The notes: a model not told the origin generated them from the sequence alone. Shown: positions 33,609 to 42,900, numbered from the stretch's first letter. The stretch: DNA of 64,000 nt from an uncultured Bacteroidales bacterium (GCA_937886715.1 CAKZZD010000019.1:47364-111363); one strand, 5' to 3'. Numbers and translations: made by a program.

Positions 33609-34244
33609 CTACCAGCGGTGGTAGTGCACCCGGGAGGCATCCCATTTGTCTTTGGGCTGTGTCTCCCCGCTAGGCACGCCGATGGGCACCACAGCATACG
33701 GCACCACCGTGGCCGGCAGGCCCAGGGCGGCACGGATGGGGTCCATCCGATCGGCATAGGGGTAACAGGCGGTCCAGCAGGCACCCAGGCCGTAGGCTTC
33801 CACTGCCAGCAGCAGGTTCTCCGTGGCGGCACCCAGGTCGTCGCGCCACAGCGGGTTCACCTGCGCCACTTCGGGACCGTCCGGATCTTCGCGCGTGGGT
33901 CCCATGTGCACCGTGTCGGCACAGAGAATCACGATGGCTCCGGCCTGCTTGTACATCCGCATGTTGAAGTTGTCGCCGAAGATGGACTCAAGGTCCTGGT
34001 CAGGGGTCACCACCACAAAACTCCACGGACGCCAGTCTCGGCCACTCGGGGCGGCCTGCGCGGCTCGCAGCAGCTTCTCCAGCGTCGCGCCGGGAATGGT
34101 GTCGCCGGTGTACTGGCGCACACTCTTGCGGCTCAGGATGTTCTGCATCACGGTCTCGGCAGGGTCGGCCTGCACGGGCTCCTGTTTGTTGCAGCAGGCG
34201 GCCACGGTCAGCGCGGCAGCCAGCATAAGGATCACTTTCTTCAT
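33609..34244 (-). CDS. Nitroreductase-family lipoprotein
   Basis: 211 aa. Lipoprotein signal MKKVILMLAAALTVAAC (Cys17), then a nitroreductase/FMN-reductase fold: SRKSVRQYT, AAPSGRDWRPWSFVVVT, DLGAATENLLLAVEAYGLG, with C-terminal PKDKWDASRVHYHRW. Nitroreductases are FMN-dependent NAD(P)H oxidoreductases; a lipid-anchored extracytoplasmic version would need another electron donor, which is odd but seen in Bacteroidales. Last gene of the ECF-sigma-headed operon; overlaps the preceding gene by ATGA. Confidence 0.9.
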   Translation of the reverse strand: MKKVILMLAAALTVAACCNKQEPVQADPAETVMQNILSRKSVRQYTGDTIPGATLEKLLRAAQAAPSGRDWRPWSFVVVTPDQDLESIFGDNFNMRMYKQAGAIVILCADTVHMGPTREDPDGPEVAQVNPLWRDDLGAATENLLLAVEAYGLGACWTACYPYADRMDPIRAALGLPATVVPYAVVPIGVPSGETQPKDKWDASRVHYHRW

Positions 34245-34603
34245 TTGTACTGTATTGTTGATTGGTTTGTGTCGTTAGTGGCGCCGCTGGTGGTGTCCAC
34301 CTGTTCGGGCATGGGGTCACCCTCCAGCGGATCCGGTTCTATATCCCCTTCGGTGGTGGTGCAGGCGGTGAAGGCCGCCAGGCTCATGGCCACGCCTGCC
34401 ACGGCGGCAGCCTTGCCCAGGGTCATCCGGCGGTGCAGCTCCTGCTCCAGATATCTCACCTCAGCCTCGCATCTCGGACAGGTGCCGTCGCACGGGCCGT
34501 CGTAGTGGCACTCGTGCTGCTCCAGCGGGATGTCGTTCTCTTCGGCCACACGCTTGCGTATGGCCTTCAGCTCCTTGCAGATGCTCTTTCCGTTAGTCTT
34601 CAT
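34241..34603 (-). CDS. Conserved Cys4-motif protein with one membrane segment
   Basis: 120 aa from ATG 34603 (MKTNGKSICKELKAIRKRV). Residues about 32-48 hold four cysteines (HECHYDGPCDGTCPRCEAE), suggesting a small zinc or Fe-S knuckle. A hydrophobic segment (about 61-80, LGKAAAVAGVAMSLAAF) ends in TAC, an internal lipobox-like sequence, followed by an acidic tail. I recognise the type as recurring in Bacteroidales but know no function. Overlaps both neighbours (11 bp and 4 bp), so translation is coupled within the operon. Confidence 0.72.
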   Translation of the reverse strand: MKTNGKSICKELKAIRKRVAEENDIPLEQHECHYDGPCDGTCPRCEAEVRYLEQELHRRMTLGKAAAVAGVAMSLAAFTACTTTEGDIEPDPLEGDPMPEQVDTTSGATNDTNQSTIQYK

Positions 34604-35453
34604 TGTCTGTTTTATTAAATTGGTCCATACTGTCAACACGGGTATCCAGCGCCAACTTGTCGGTGGCGTTGAGGGCGCTGACAACAGGCTGGCCCGTACG
34701 TTGTTCTATCTCACGGCGGGCGGAACCTGCGACGTTGCCGCCCTCAATGGCGATATCGCGGCTCTCGGCAAAGGTCTCCGGTTGACGACTGCGTGAGATG
34801 GCGGTGGTGCTAACCTCGGCAAGCATGTTGAGCACCAACTCAAGGTTGGTCATATTGTCGCGAAGGTTCTCTTTCTTCAGTCCTTTCACCTCCTTGTAGT
34901 CTCGCACCGTGAGTCCACTCCACGCACGGGTCATCTCGTTGGTCAGTATGGCATAGTCGCGTTCCTGGTCAATGCCGCGAGCCTTCCATTCGTCTGTCAG
35001 CTCTTTGCGCATCTCTATGGATTGCAGCCGCTGGTTTATCCACCCTTCGCTGTACCCTTTGGCACGGTAGAAGTCGGCACCGCGCACGATGGCCCTCTCC
35101 GGGTCGGCAATCTCGTCCAACCGCTCGGCACCCACCTGTGCCAACCACTGCTTGAAAGGCTCTGCTTTGGGGGAAGGAATGGACTGGACAATACGCAGAA
35201 GTTGTTTTGTGTCAGCAACATCTGTTTTATAACTTTTGCCGTCAGATGAGACCATTTTCAGTTGGTTACAATTTGTAACCGACTGGTTGCCCTCTTTCTT
35301 CAAACGGTGTTTCAACACCTTCCAGTAGTTTCGTGGGTTGGGACTGTCTGTCAGCGCCCCGACAACATCCACCACCGAGAAGTACCACTCCTCTTTTTCC
35401 GCATCCCAATGGGTACGCACTTTCTTGTCTTGGAATATCTGAACCTTATTCAC
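34593..35453 (-). CDS. Bro-N domain protein (phage antirepressor/DinD-like)
   Basis: 286 aa. N-terminal Bro-N domain (VRTHWDAEKEEWYFSVVDVV, NPRNYWKVLKHRL), middle AFxRGADFYRAKGYSEGWINQRLQ-like helical part, and C-terminal helical region with EVSTTAISRSRQPETFAESR. Similar proteins are widespread in Bacteroidota and often encoded near mobile DNA; functions suggested include antirepression and DNA-damage response. No other phage gene is present. Embedded by short overlaps (8 and 11 bp) in the sigma-headed operon, unlike a stray phage gene. Confidence 0.85.
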   Translation of the reverse strand: MNKVQIFQDKKVRTHWDAEKEEWYFSVVDVVGALTDSPNPRNYWKVLKHRLKKEGNQSVTNCNQLKMVSSDGKSYKTDVADTKQLLRIVQSIPSPKAEPFKQWLAQVGAERLDEIADPERAIVRGADFYRAKGYSEGWINQRLQSIEMRKELTDEWKARGIDQERDYAILTNEMTRAWSGLTVRDYKEVKGLKKENLRDNMTNLELVLNMLAEVSTTAISRSRQPETFAESRDIAIEGGNVAGSARREIEQRTGQPVVSALNATDKLALDTRVDSMDQFNKTDNED

Positions 35454-36573
35454 TATATATCAAATACTTTTCTCTAATCTTCTTGAACTCTTCAAGCCCC
35501 GGCTGCCACGTGGCGCGGATCTCCTCCTCGCTCATGCCGCTCTCTATCTGCTTGCGCAGGTCGCCGCCTCCGGCCAGCTTCTCGAAGAAGTTGCTCTTCA
35601 GGAAAAACTGCCCTTTCGGTACGCGGCGGTACATCTCCATCAGGTATTTCAGGCTGAACTGCGCCGGAGCCTCCTCCTGCCGCAGGTCCAAGGTGTCGGC
35701 GCCGTAGGTGACCCACTCGAAGGGCCAGTCCGTGCCGCGCCCCACGCCGCAGTGGGTGCCCTCGAAGAGGCAGAGGCTCGGGTAGAGGGCCACGGCATGC
35801 GCCGTGCGCAGGTTCGGCGACGGCGCCACCGGCAGCTCATAGCCCACCGAGTCGCGCCGGTAGCCCTCCATCGGCACCACCGTAAGGTCGCACCGGATGC
35901 CCCCTTTCAGCCACCCCTCGCCGTTGATCATCTGGGCATATTCGCCTATCGTCATGCCATATACGATAGGCACCGGATGCATGCCCACAAACGAGCGGTA
36001 TTTCGCCGTGTCCAGCACCGGCCCGTCCGCATAGTGCCCGTTGGGGTTCGGACGGTCCAGCACCACCAGCGGGATGCTCCTTTCCGCACAGGCCTCCATC
36101 ACGTAGTGCAACGTGCTGATATACGTGTAGAAACGGCACCCCACATCCTGCAGGTCAAACACCACACAGTCCACCCCCTGCAGCTGCTCCGGCGTGGGCT
36201 TCTTGTTCTTGCCGTAGAGGCTGATGATGGGCAGCCCCGTCTTGGGATCGCTGCTGTTGTCGACATGGGCCCCCGCCGCCGCCGTGCCGCGGAAGCCGTG
36301 CTCGGGGCAGAAAATCTTGGTCACATGGATGCCGCAAGCCAGCAGCGTGTCCACCAAATGGGTACTCCCCACGATGGAGGTCTGGTTCCCCACCACGGCC
36401 ACCGCCGTCTCTCCGTCCACAATCTTCTCTTTGCCCATCAGCACCTCGGCACCCGTCCGCAGCCTCTGCGCCTGCACCGCGCCTGCCTGGGCCCTGCCGG
36501 CCGTCTGCGCGTGGCAGGAGGTCAGCGTCATCGCGGCAAACCACACCAACAATATGATCCTCATCTGTTTCAT
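35446..36573 (-). CDS. DUF1343 / NamZ-type exo-N-acetylmuramidase (GH171)
   Basis: 375 aa. Lipoprotein-like signal (WFAAMTLTSCHA). DUF1343 family motifs: FCPEHGFRG, DCVVFDLQDVGCRFYTYIST and LDRPNPNGHYADGP. DUF1343 members have been shown to be exo-beta-N-acetylmuramidases (NamZ, GH171) that release MurNAc from peptidoglycan fragments; the glutamate in PEHG is the likely catalytic residue. Suggests cell-wall recycling in the periplasm. Second half of the sigma-headed operon; 42-bp gap to the upstream lipoprotein gene. Confidence 0.9.
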   Translation of the reverse strand: MKQMRIILLVWFAAMTLTSCHAQTAGRAQAGAVQAQRLRTGAEVLMGKEKIVDGETAVAVVGNQTSIVGSTHLVDTLLACGIHVTKIFCPEHGFRGTAAAGAHVDNSSDPKTGLPIISLYGKNKKPTPEQLQGVDCVVFDLQDVGCRFYTYISTLHYVMEACAERSIPLVVLDRPNPNGHYADGPVLDTAKYRSFVGMHPVPIVYGMTIGEYAQMINGEGWLKGGIRCDLTVVPMEGYRRDSVGYELPVAPSPNLRTAHAVALYPSLCLFEGTHCGVGRGTDWPFEWVTYGADTLDLRQEEAPAQFSLKYLMEMYRRVPKGQFFLKSNFFEKLAGGGDLRKQIESGMSEEEIRATWQPGLEEFKKIREKYLIYSE

Positions 36574-36615
36574 ATTGCTGGTATAACGCTTTGTCCCGCA
36601 AAATATTGTCTTCGC

Positions 36616-37092
36616 CTACTTCTTCGGCCGGAAAATCATCTTGCCGTATTTCTCCTCGTAGCTCGGGTCCGGCAGCTCCACCCAGGTGAGCTCCTGCCGT
36701 TGTGCGTCGTAGGTGAATTTCTGGTCCGGCATGCTCGTGCGCACATACGACGGTGTCCCGTCGGGGAACACGAAGCTGATTACGCCCGTCCGTCCGTCAA
36801 AGGTGTAGCGGATCCCCATCTGGCTGTTGCTGCTCTGCGATGTGCCGTCGATCACCACATAGCCGTCCACCAGATACATCCCTGTGCTGTCCGTCTCGAA
36901 CTGCAACGTGTAGTCGTTCACCCGCGTGAAGGCCAGCCCCATGATAGTGTCGGTGCCTTCGAAGTGATACACCCATTCCGTACCTGCCAGGGCTCCCTTG
37001 CCGCCGGGTTTTCCTTCGCTCTCTTCCGCCGTGCATCCCACGGAGATGAACATGGCTGCCATAAGCAGCATTGTCGTGATCTGTTTCTTCAT
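36616..37092 (-). CDS. Hypothetical lipoprotein, lipocalin-like
   Basis: 158 aa, lipobox in MAAMFISVGC (Cys20). The mature part is beta-rich with strands such as GTEWVYHFEG, YTLQFETDSTGMYLVDGYVV and RTGVISFVFPDG, resembling small lipocalin-like lipoproteins of Bacteroidales. Unknown role. It is 8 bp downstream of the TM protein at 37101-37607. Confidence 0.72.
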   Translation of the reverse strand: MKKQITTMLLMAAMFISVGCTAEESEGKPGGKGALAGTEWVYHFEGTDTIMGLAFTRVNDYTLQFETDSTGMYLVDGYVVIDGTSQSSNSQMGIRYTFDGRTGVISFVFPDGTPSYVRTSMPDQKFTYDAQRQELTWVELPDPSYEEKYGKMIFRPKK

Positions 37093-37100
37093 TGTCGTTG

Positions 37101-37607
37101 CTATTTTTTGTGGTTGATAATTTGGTTCATTTGGTTGCGGTGCACCTCAGCGAACATGGCCTCCATCTGCGCTTCTGTCTCCAGGTGGAACACGCACACC
37201 GTCTGTCGGCTGTAGCAGGCGGCCACGCAGTCATACACCCCGAAGTCCCTCATCTCGACTTCCCTCTCGGGATGTTCGCGTGTCGAGTAGCGAAGGTGTA
37301 TGTCGGCAGGCTCCACGCCCAGCCGCCGCAGGGCCTCCACGGGTTGCTCTCTGATGTTCAGCTCGCTCTTCAGCCGCGCCCACGCCGCGCTGTCGGTGGC
37401 ATGCAGCAGCGTGACGTCGATGCGCTCGTCGTTGTCGAAGCGCATCCGCCGCACAAAGTCGGCCTCGATGTCCTCTGCTTGCTCGTAGTGCTTGTATAGC
37501 ACACTCGTCTCTCCCGACGGGAACAGACATCTCCAGTATTTCGCCGCCGCCACGCCGCCTACGCACAACGCCGCCAGCACCGCCATCACGATCACGCTTC
37601 TTTTCAT
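37101..37607 (-). CDS. Single-pass membrane protein of ECF module 1 (paralog of 51823-52389)
   Basis: 168 aa from ATG 37607 (MKRSVIVMAVLAALCVGGVA), an N-terminal membrane segment or uncleaved signal and an extracytoplasmic body. Segments TSVLYKHYEQAEDIEADFV and RIDVTLLHATDSAAWARLK align with LYQRYRDVEGVRVGFV and RCDVTVFEALTDEGWEWVL of the gene at 51823-52389. So this family accompanies both ECF sigma factors here. Function unknown; a periplasmic sensing or regulating role is inference. ATGA overlap with the upstream gene. Confidence 0.75.
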   Translation of the reverse strand: MKRSVIVMAVLAALCVGGVAAAKYWRCLFPSGETSVLYKHYEQAEDIEADFVRRMRFDNDERIDVTLLHATDSAAWARLKSELNIREQPVEALRRLGVEPADIHLRYSTREHPEREVEMRDFGVYDCVAACYSRQTVCVFHLETEAQMEAMFAEVHRNQMNQIINHKK

Positions 37608-37894
37608 ATCGTCGTTTTCAGTTTGGAATACACTTCCTCGATGCTCTCGCACACTGCCGCCGCCGGCGACGCGTGGTTGCCTCGGGCATAGTCATAGCGC
37701 GGCGCCGGCATGAAGGCACTCGCCGTGAACGTCAACATCCCCAGCACCGCGCAGGCCACCGCGGCCCGTTGCAGCCGGGCCTGCCGCAGCGCGCGGCGCG
37801 TCTCGCGCGTCTGCATCAGCCCGCGCGTCAGCCTCTCGGCTTCATGCCGCAGGTGCTCTTCGTGCATATATCGCTCAAGGTCTTCAAATTTCAT
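37604..37894 (-). CDS. Small single-pass membrane protein, anti-sigma-like position
   Basis: 96 aa. Charged Arg/Glu-rich N-terminal part (about 1-43, MKFEDLERYMHEEHLRHEAE), one membrane helix (about 44-63, AAVACAVLGMLTFTASAFM), short extracytoplasmic tail with one Cys. The position 2 bp after the ECF sigma gene and the topology fit an anti-sigma factor, but there is no zinc-binding HxxxCxxC motif, so this is inference. The 52418-52723 gene has the same layout. Confidence 0.75.
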   Translation of the reverse strand: MKFEDLERYMHEEHLRHEAERLTRGLMQTRETRRALRQARLQRAAVACAVLGMLTFTASAFMPAPRYDYARGNHASPAAAVCESIEEVYSKLKTTI

Positions 37895-37896
37895 GG

Positions 37897-38403
37897 CTAT
37901 AGGGTGTTATAGGTTTCGTTGTATAGGGTCCTCAGCCGCTGGATGATGCGGTGCAGCCGCACGCTGGCGGCATCGGCGCTGATCGAAAGCTCCTGTGCGA
38001 TCTCTTTCACCGCATATCCGTCCATGTATAGCGCCAGCAGCCGCTGGTCGCCCTCCGCCAGTCGCTGACGCATCTCCTCAACGATCTCTCGCGCCGGGTT
38101 GCCGTTCTCTTCTGCCAGCGGCATCGTCTCGTCCAGCGCCACCGTCTCCACGCGTCGTTTGCGCCGCAGGTTGAATAGCGTCCTTCGCGCCACCAGCAGC
38201 ACCCACGTTCGCTCTTCCGCCTCGCTGGCGTCGGCCCGTCGCTGCCCCGCTGCACGAAGCAGCGCCAGCACCACCTCCTGCATCAGGTCCCGCGCCTGCT
38301 CGCCATCGCCCCACGACTGCCGCAGGCAAAGACGCCACAGCTCCCGCTGCCGCCGTCGCAGCAGCCGCTCAAAGTCGCTCTCTATGTCCTCACGGTGCGT
38401 CAT
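37897..38403 (-). CDS. ECF RNA polymerase sigma factor (module 1)
   Basis: 168 aa from ATG 38403 (MTHREDIESDFERLLRRRQR). Region 2 includes ARDLMQEVVLALLRAA and region 4 the helix-turn-helix VKEIAQELSISADAASVRLH with RIIQRLRTLY. It heads a tight leftward cluster of eight genes (to 33609) with gaps of 2-42 bp or short overlaps, so it may control its own operon. A terminator for dut lies 58 bp upstream. Signal sensed is unknown. Confidence 0.9.
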   Translation of the reverse strand: MTHREDIESDFERLLRRRQRELWRLCLRQSWGDGEQARDLMQEVVLALLRAAGQRRADASEAEERTWVLLVARRTLFNLRRKRRVETVALDETMPLAEENGNPAREIVEEMRQRLAEGDQRLLALYMDGYAVKEIAQELSISADAASVRLHRIIQRLRTLYNETYNTL

Positions 38404-38460
38404 GCATATATATAATACTCCTCCCACGGCACGAATCTTACATCAGCCTTCGGTTTTTAA

Positions 38461-38493
38461 CAAAAAAAAAGTCCCTCCGGCTGGGGAGGGACC
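38461..38493 (-). terminator. Rho-independent terminator after dut
   Basis: On the minus strand: GGTCCCTCCCCAGCCGGAGG hairpin (stem GTCCCTCC/GGAGGGAC) followed by nine T. Separates the clpP-dut unit from the sigma operon. Confidence 0.9.
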
Positions 38494-38517
38494 ATCTCTT
38501 TTTCTTGCTGCAAGGTT

Positions 38518-38955
38518 TCAGTTCTTTCCCGTGTGTCCGAAGCCGCCGCTGCCGCGCTCGGTGTCGCTCAGCTCCTCCACCTCGACAATCTCGGCCTGCT
38601 CGCATCGCGCGATCACCATCTGCGCGATGCGCTCGCCGTCGCCAACCACGAAGTCTTCCTGCGACAGGTTGATCAATATCACGCACACCTCGCCACGGTA
38701 GTCCGCGTCGATGGTGCCGGGCGAGTTGAGCACCGTGATGCCCTTCTTCAGCGCCAGGCCGCTGCGCGGACGCACCTGCGCCTCATAGCCCGCCGGCAGC
38801 TCCATGAAGAGGCCCGTCTTCACGAGTCCACGCTGCATGGGTTTCAGTGTGATTGGCCCCTCAGGCAGATAGGCCCTCAGGTCCATCCCCGCCGACTGCG
38901 CCGTCTCGTACTTCGGCAGCGGATGGTGCGAGGTGTTTCTCAATTTCACTTTCAT
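38518..38955 (-). CDS. dut: dUTP diphosphatase
   Basis: 145 aa trimeric dUTPase with the five conserved motifs: AGMDLRAY, PRSGLALKKGI, GTIDADYRGEV, ERIAQMVI and the C-terminal arm RGSGGFGHTGKN. It removes dUTP and provides dUMP. It follows clpP by 6 bp and is ended by a clear terminator. Confidence 0.98.
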   Translation of the reverse strand: MKVKLRNTSHHPLPKYETAQSAGMDLRAYLPEGPITLKPMQRGLVKTGLFMELPAGYEAQVRPRSGLALKKGITVLNSPGTIDADYRGEVCVILINLSQEDFVVGDGERIAQMVIARCEQAEIVEVEELSDTERGSGGFGHTGKN

Positions 38956-38961
38956 CGTTCG

Positions 38962-39624
38962 CTATTTCTTCGTCAGCACCTCGTCGATCATGCCGTACTG
39001 CAGCGCCTCCTCTGCCGTGAACCAGTGGTCACGGTCGCTGTCTTTCTCCACCTGCTCGTAGGGCTGGCCGCTGTGCTTGGCAATGATCTCATACAGCTCT
39101 TTCTTCAGCTTCACAATCTCGCGCACCGTGATCTCCATGTCGGTGGCCTGTCCGTCGGCGCCGCCCATCGGCTGGTGTATCATCACCCGCGCATGCGGCA
39201 GGGCGCAGCGGCGCCCTTTCTCTCCGGCACACAGCAGCACCGAGGCCATCGACGCGGCCAGCCCCGTGCAGATCGTGCTCACCTTCGGCTGGATATACTG
39301 CATCGTGTCATAGATGCCCAGTCCCGCATACACCGACCCTCCCGGCGAGTTCAGGTAGATCTGTATGTCTTTCTGCGGATCCACACTCTCAAGGAATAGC
39401 AGCTGCGCCTGGATCACATTGGCCGTATAGTCGTCTATGGCGGTCCCCAGGAAGATGATGCGGTCCATCATCAGGCGGCTGAACACGTCCATCTGGGCCA
39501 CATTCAGCTGGCGCTCTTCCACAATATACGGGGTCAACGATGCATTGATGGCCGACGTGTATTTGGCCATCGTCGTGCTGCTGATGCCACGGTGCTTCGT
39601 GGCGTATTTCTCAAATTCTGTCAT
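38962..39624 (-). CDS. clpP: ATP-dependent Clp protease proteolytic subunit
   Basis: 220 aa. Catalytic triad context: Ser in GLAASMASVLL, His in ARVMIHQPMGG, Asp in VEKDSDRDHW. The N-terminal region (MTEFEKYATKHRGISSTTMA) is a little longer than in Proteobacteria, as usual for Bacteroidota. Partners with ClpX/ClpA (not in the window). Followed by dut. Confidence 0.97.
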   Translation of the reverse strand: MTEFEKYATKHRGISSTTMAKYTSAINASLTPYIVEERQLNVAQMDVFSRLMMDRIIFLGTAIDDYTANVIQAQLLFLESVDPQKDIQIYLNSPGGSVYAGLGIYDTMQYIQPKVSTICTGLAASMASVLLCAGEKGRRCALPHARVMIHQPMGGADGQATDMEITVREIVKLKKELYEIIAKHSGQPYEQVEKDSDRDHWFTAEEALQYGMIDEVLTKK

Positions 39625-39758
39625 AACGTGTATTGCTGGTTGTAGTTTACGGATATTTTCGCTGCAATTTTAACGCCAAACGGCCGCTTTTATTGCCCTC
39701 TGTCATAATTTTGGCAGACGTTTCGCCAACAGCTTGATTTCCAACCTCTCCCACCAAG

Positions 39759-39787
39759 CCCCTCCAACCCCCCTCCAACCCCTCCCC
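39759..39787. repeat. Half copy of the G-rich repeat, copy 4
   Basis: Plus strand CCCCTCCAACCCC-type units twice, identical in core to the arms of copies 1 and 2, but with no opposing arm nearby. It lies in the 354-bp gap between clpP and the giant gene, which also has a TTACCTCCCTC-type polypyrimidine repeat (about 39833-39900). Confidence 0.75.
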
Positions 39788-39916
39788 ATCCTCTCCTGCC
39801 TGTCCACCTTGTCACGACCCTGATTTTCTGCTTGTTACCTCCCTCTTACCTCCCTCTTGCCTCCCTCATGCCGTCTTACATCTTACCTCTTACATCTCCC
39901 CCCCCCCATACGTTCA

Positions 39917-39943
39917 GGGCCGCAGGCATCACGCCTGCGGCCC
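39917..39943. terminator. Hairpin behind the giant T9SS genes
   Basis: Stem GGGCCGCAGGC / GCCTGCGGCCC with loop ATCAC, 35 bp after the stop of the 39979-44094 gene. No T-tract follows on the minus strand, so termination is plausible but not certain. Confidence 0.5.
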
Positions 39944-39978
39944 CGAATTCGGAATATAAGATGATGTGTTGTTTTTCC

Positions 39979-42900
39979 TCACTTCAGCAGCACCACCTTG
40001 CAGGCGGGCCAGGGCCCCACCTTCACAAGGTACACGCCGCTGCCCAGCGCGCCCGTGTCGATGCGCACCTCACCGTCGCCGCCGTCGCCGCCGCGCGCCA
40101 CAACGCGCCCCTCAACCGAGTACACCAGCACCGGCTCGCCTGCCGTCCGGCTCACCACAAGGGTGTGGCCTGCCAGCGTCACACGCGGCGCGTCAGCGTC
40201 GAGGTCGTCGATGCCTTCGGTGCCGGTGGCTTCGAAGTAGGCTGTCAGCAGGGTGTCCGAGCTCACCACAATCTGCCGCACGGCATGCGTGTCGCGGTCG
40301 CTCCACTGCACGAAGCGGAAGCCGTCGTAGGGCTGGGCGACGATGTCTACGGTGTCGCCTTCACGATAGCTGCCTTCGCCGCCGACGGTGCCCATCGTGC
40401 TGTCGCATGTCAGCCGCACGGTGTACATCCTCACGGTGTCGGGCGTATGCGGTATGCGTGTGCTGTCCACCTCCACCAGGATGTTGTCAAGGTGCAGATA
40501 GACGTTGTCGCCACCTTGGCCGTTCTCCACACAGAAGCCGAAGCGGATATTGCCGGTCAGGCTGTCGGGCAGGGCCAGCAAGGGATGCCAGCCCAGCGAG
40601 TCCATGGCCTCCATCAGGTTGCCGCCGGACGCGCCTCCCCAGCCGCCCAGCAGCTGCCAGCTGGCGCCGTTGTCGTGGCTGTAGGCCACGCTGAGGCGGT
40701 TCCTGTCGGACAGGCTGTCAGGCCTGTTCTCTCCCATGCCGTATGTAAGCCTGATGTCGAACGACAGCTGTGCAGGGTCGGCCACTTCCACCAGGGGCGT
40801 CACAAGCCATTCATGCTCGTCGTAGTAGGCCAGCGGCACGCGTATGGCGAACAGGCTGCCGTAGATGTTGTACACGCTCCACATCGAGTATCCATAGCCG
40901 AGGCTATGGCCGGCGGTAGCGATGCTGTCGATCCATCCTTGGGCATGTCGCCAGCATGTGGCGTCGGCGTTTGTATAGTATCCGGTGAAGGTCTCGGAGT
41001 AGGGGAGGGGGGCTGGAGCGCAGTCGGTGACGAAAGTGTCGATGCGCACCCATTCCGAGCTGTCGGCAATGCCGCACAGTCCCCGCACCCATGCATGGTG
41101 GGGGGTGCCCGGGGTCAGGTTGTGGAGAGTCACCAGGGTGTCGTCGACCACTGTCGCCGTGGCGTTGCTGCTGTCCGACATGGTGCTGTACCGCACCTCG
41201 TATCTGTCGGCACCCGAGCCCGTCCAGCGCAGGCTGACGCTGTCGTAGCCTACCGTCACCACCTCAGGATGGGAAGGACGGTGGCATGTGGTTATGGCCG
41301 AAATCTCAATGTCGTCGATATAGAACGAGGCGCCATGGGTGGTAAAAAAGGCCAGGCTGACGGTGTCGGCGCCAGGCAGGCTGTCGAGATAGGCTTCATG
41401 GTGGCTCCATGTGTAGTTGTTTTCACCCGTGCCGTTGAACACCAGCAGGGGCACAAGGGTGGTCAGGTCCGAGATGTCGGTCATGATGCCGACCACAAGG
41501 GTCGAGTCGCGGAAGCTGTGGCGCTCCCAGAAGCCTACATACAGGCCACTGGCGGGAAAAGCGAAGCGTGGCGTGAGGGCAAGCAAGGTGTCGTCCGAGA
41601 AGCCCCACAGGTCGAGCGCGGCGCTGCCGCTGTGGGCTGTGCCATAATTCTGCACACGCGGATAGCTGCTGTTGCTCATCGGGGTCATCCAGCACGTGGG
41701 CATGGTCTCGCCGTCGCCGACGGTCTCAAAGTCTTCCACGAGGGGCAGCGCTGCCGCCACACAGGGCGTGGTGAACACCACCTGCCGCAGCTCGCCCAAG
41801 GTGCCGTCGCTGCACACGGCGCGCACGCCGGCGGTGTAGCCTTGCTGCGGCATCAGGCCGGTGAACAGGTAGTGGCTGTCGGCTACGGCCGTAGCCACCG
41901 TCGTGCCGTCAAGCAGCACCTGATACAGGCCGCTGTCTCTGACGGTGCTCCAGGCCAGGTCGGCCGACGTGGAGGCCACCTGCCGCATGTGCGGCGCGAT
42001 GGGCTGGGGACAGTTGAAGGTGGAGGCGATCTCGATGTCGTCGAAGTATAGGTTGCCGCTTTTCGCGCGGATCACGAAGCACACGGTGTCGGGCAGCGGC
42101 GTGGCGAAGGTGTCGGTCATGATGTCCACATGGGTCCATACAAAGTCGCCGCTGCTGTTAAGGCGGGCCGACGTGTAGAAGGGCACGAACGAGGCGGTGT
42201 CGTCGGGCGTCGTCTGGAATCCGGCTTGCACATGGCCGGCGTTATAGTATCCTCTTGGCAGATACCAGAAGCTGATATGCAGTGCGTCGGAGGGTGTGGC
42301 GATGCGCGGTGTGGCGATGTACAGCATCTGCTGGTCGGTGTAGTGCATCTGCAGCATGGCGCTGCCGCTGTGGGTGTCTGTTCCGTAGCCGCCAGGGCCG
42401 CTCACTGTGGGGTTGTTCACCGGGTCGTAGCTGCTGCGGGGGGCACGCGCGGTGACGGTCAGGCAGGGGTGCGTCGTGCCGATGGCCAGGTCGTCGAAGG
42501 TCTCGCTCCAGGGCAGTCGCAGCATGCTGTCGCATTCGGTGCGGAACCCGGCGACAAGGGCTTGCGAGGTGTCGCCCGAGGGGCACAGCGTGCGTACAGC
42601 GAGGGTGTAGTGCTGCGACGGCACAAGGCCGCCCAGGGTGACGAGGGTGTCGCTGGTGGTCAGGCAGGGGGTCCCGTCGAGGCTTAGCAGCATCGTGGCG
42701 CCGCTGTCGGCAGGAGTCAGCCGCACGGTCGCCGACGAGGCGTCCACGCTGTCCACCACTGCGGCCACAGGCCGCGGGCAATAGGCGATGCGCTCAATGG
42801 TCAGGTCGTCAATCAGGAAGATGTAGTTCGGGGTATAGCGGAAGGCCAGCCGCACCGGGCCTGCAATGTCTATCGTGTCGGTGTAGAAGTCGGCCTGGTA

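Noticed and set aside
34593..35453. Bro-N gene as evidence of a prophage
   Set aside because: No integrase, structural or lysis genes nearby, and the gene is embedded by overlaps in a chromosomal operon.
39832..42051. 739-codon plus-strand frame over the 1371-aa T9SS gene
   Set aside because: Same shadow effect; begins in a low-complexity polypyrimidine tract.
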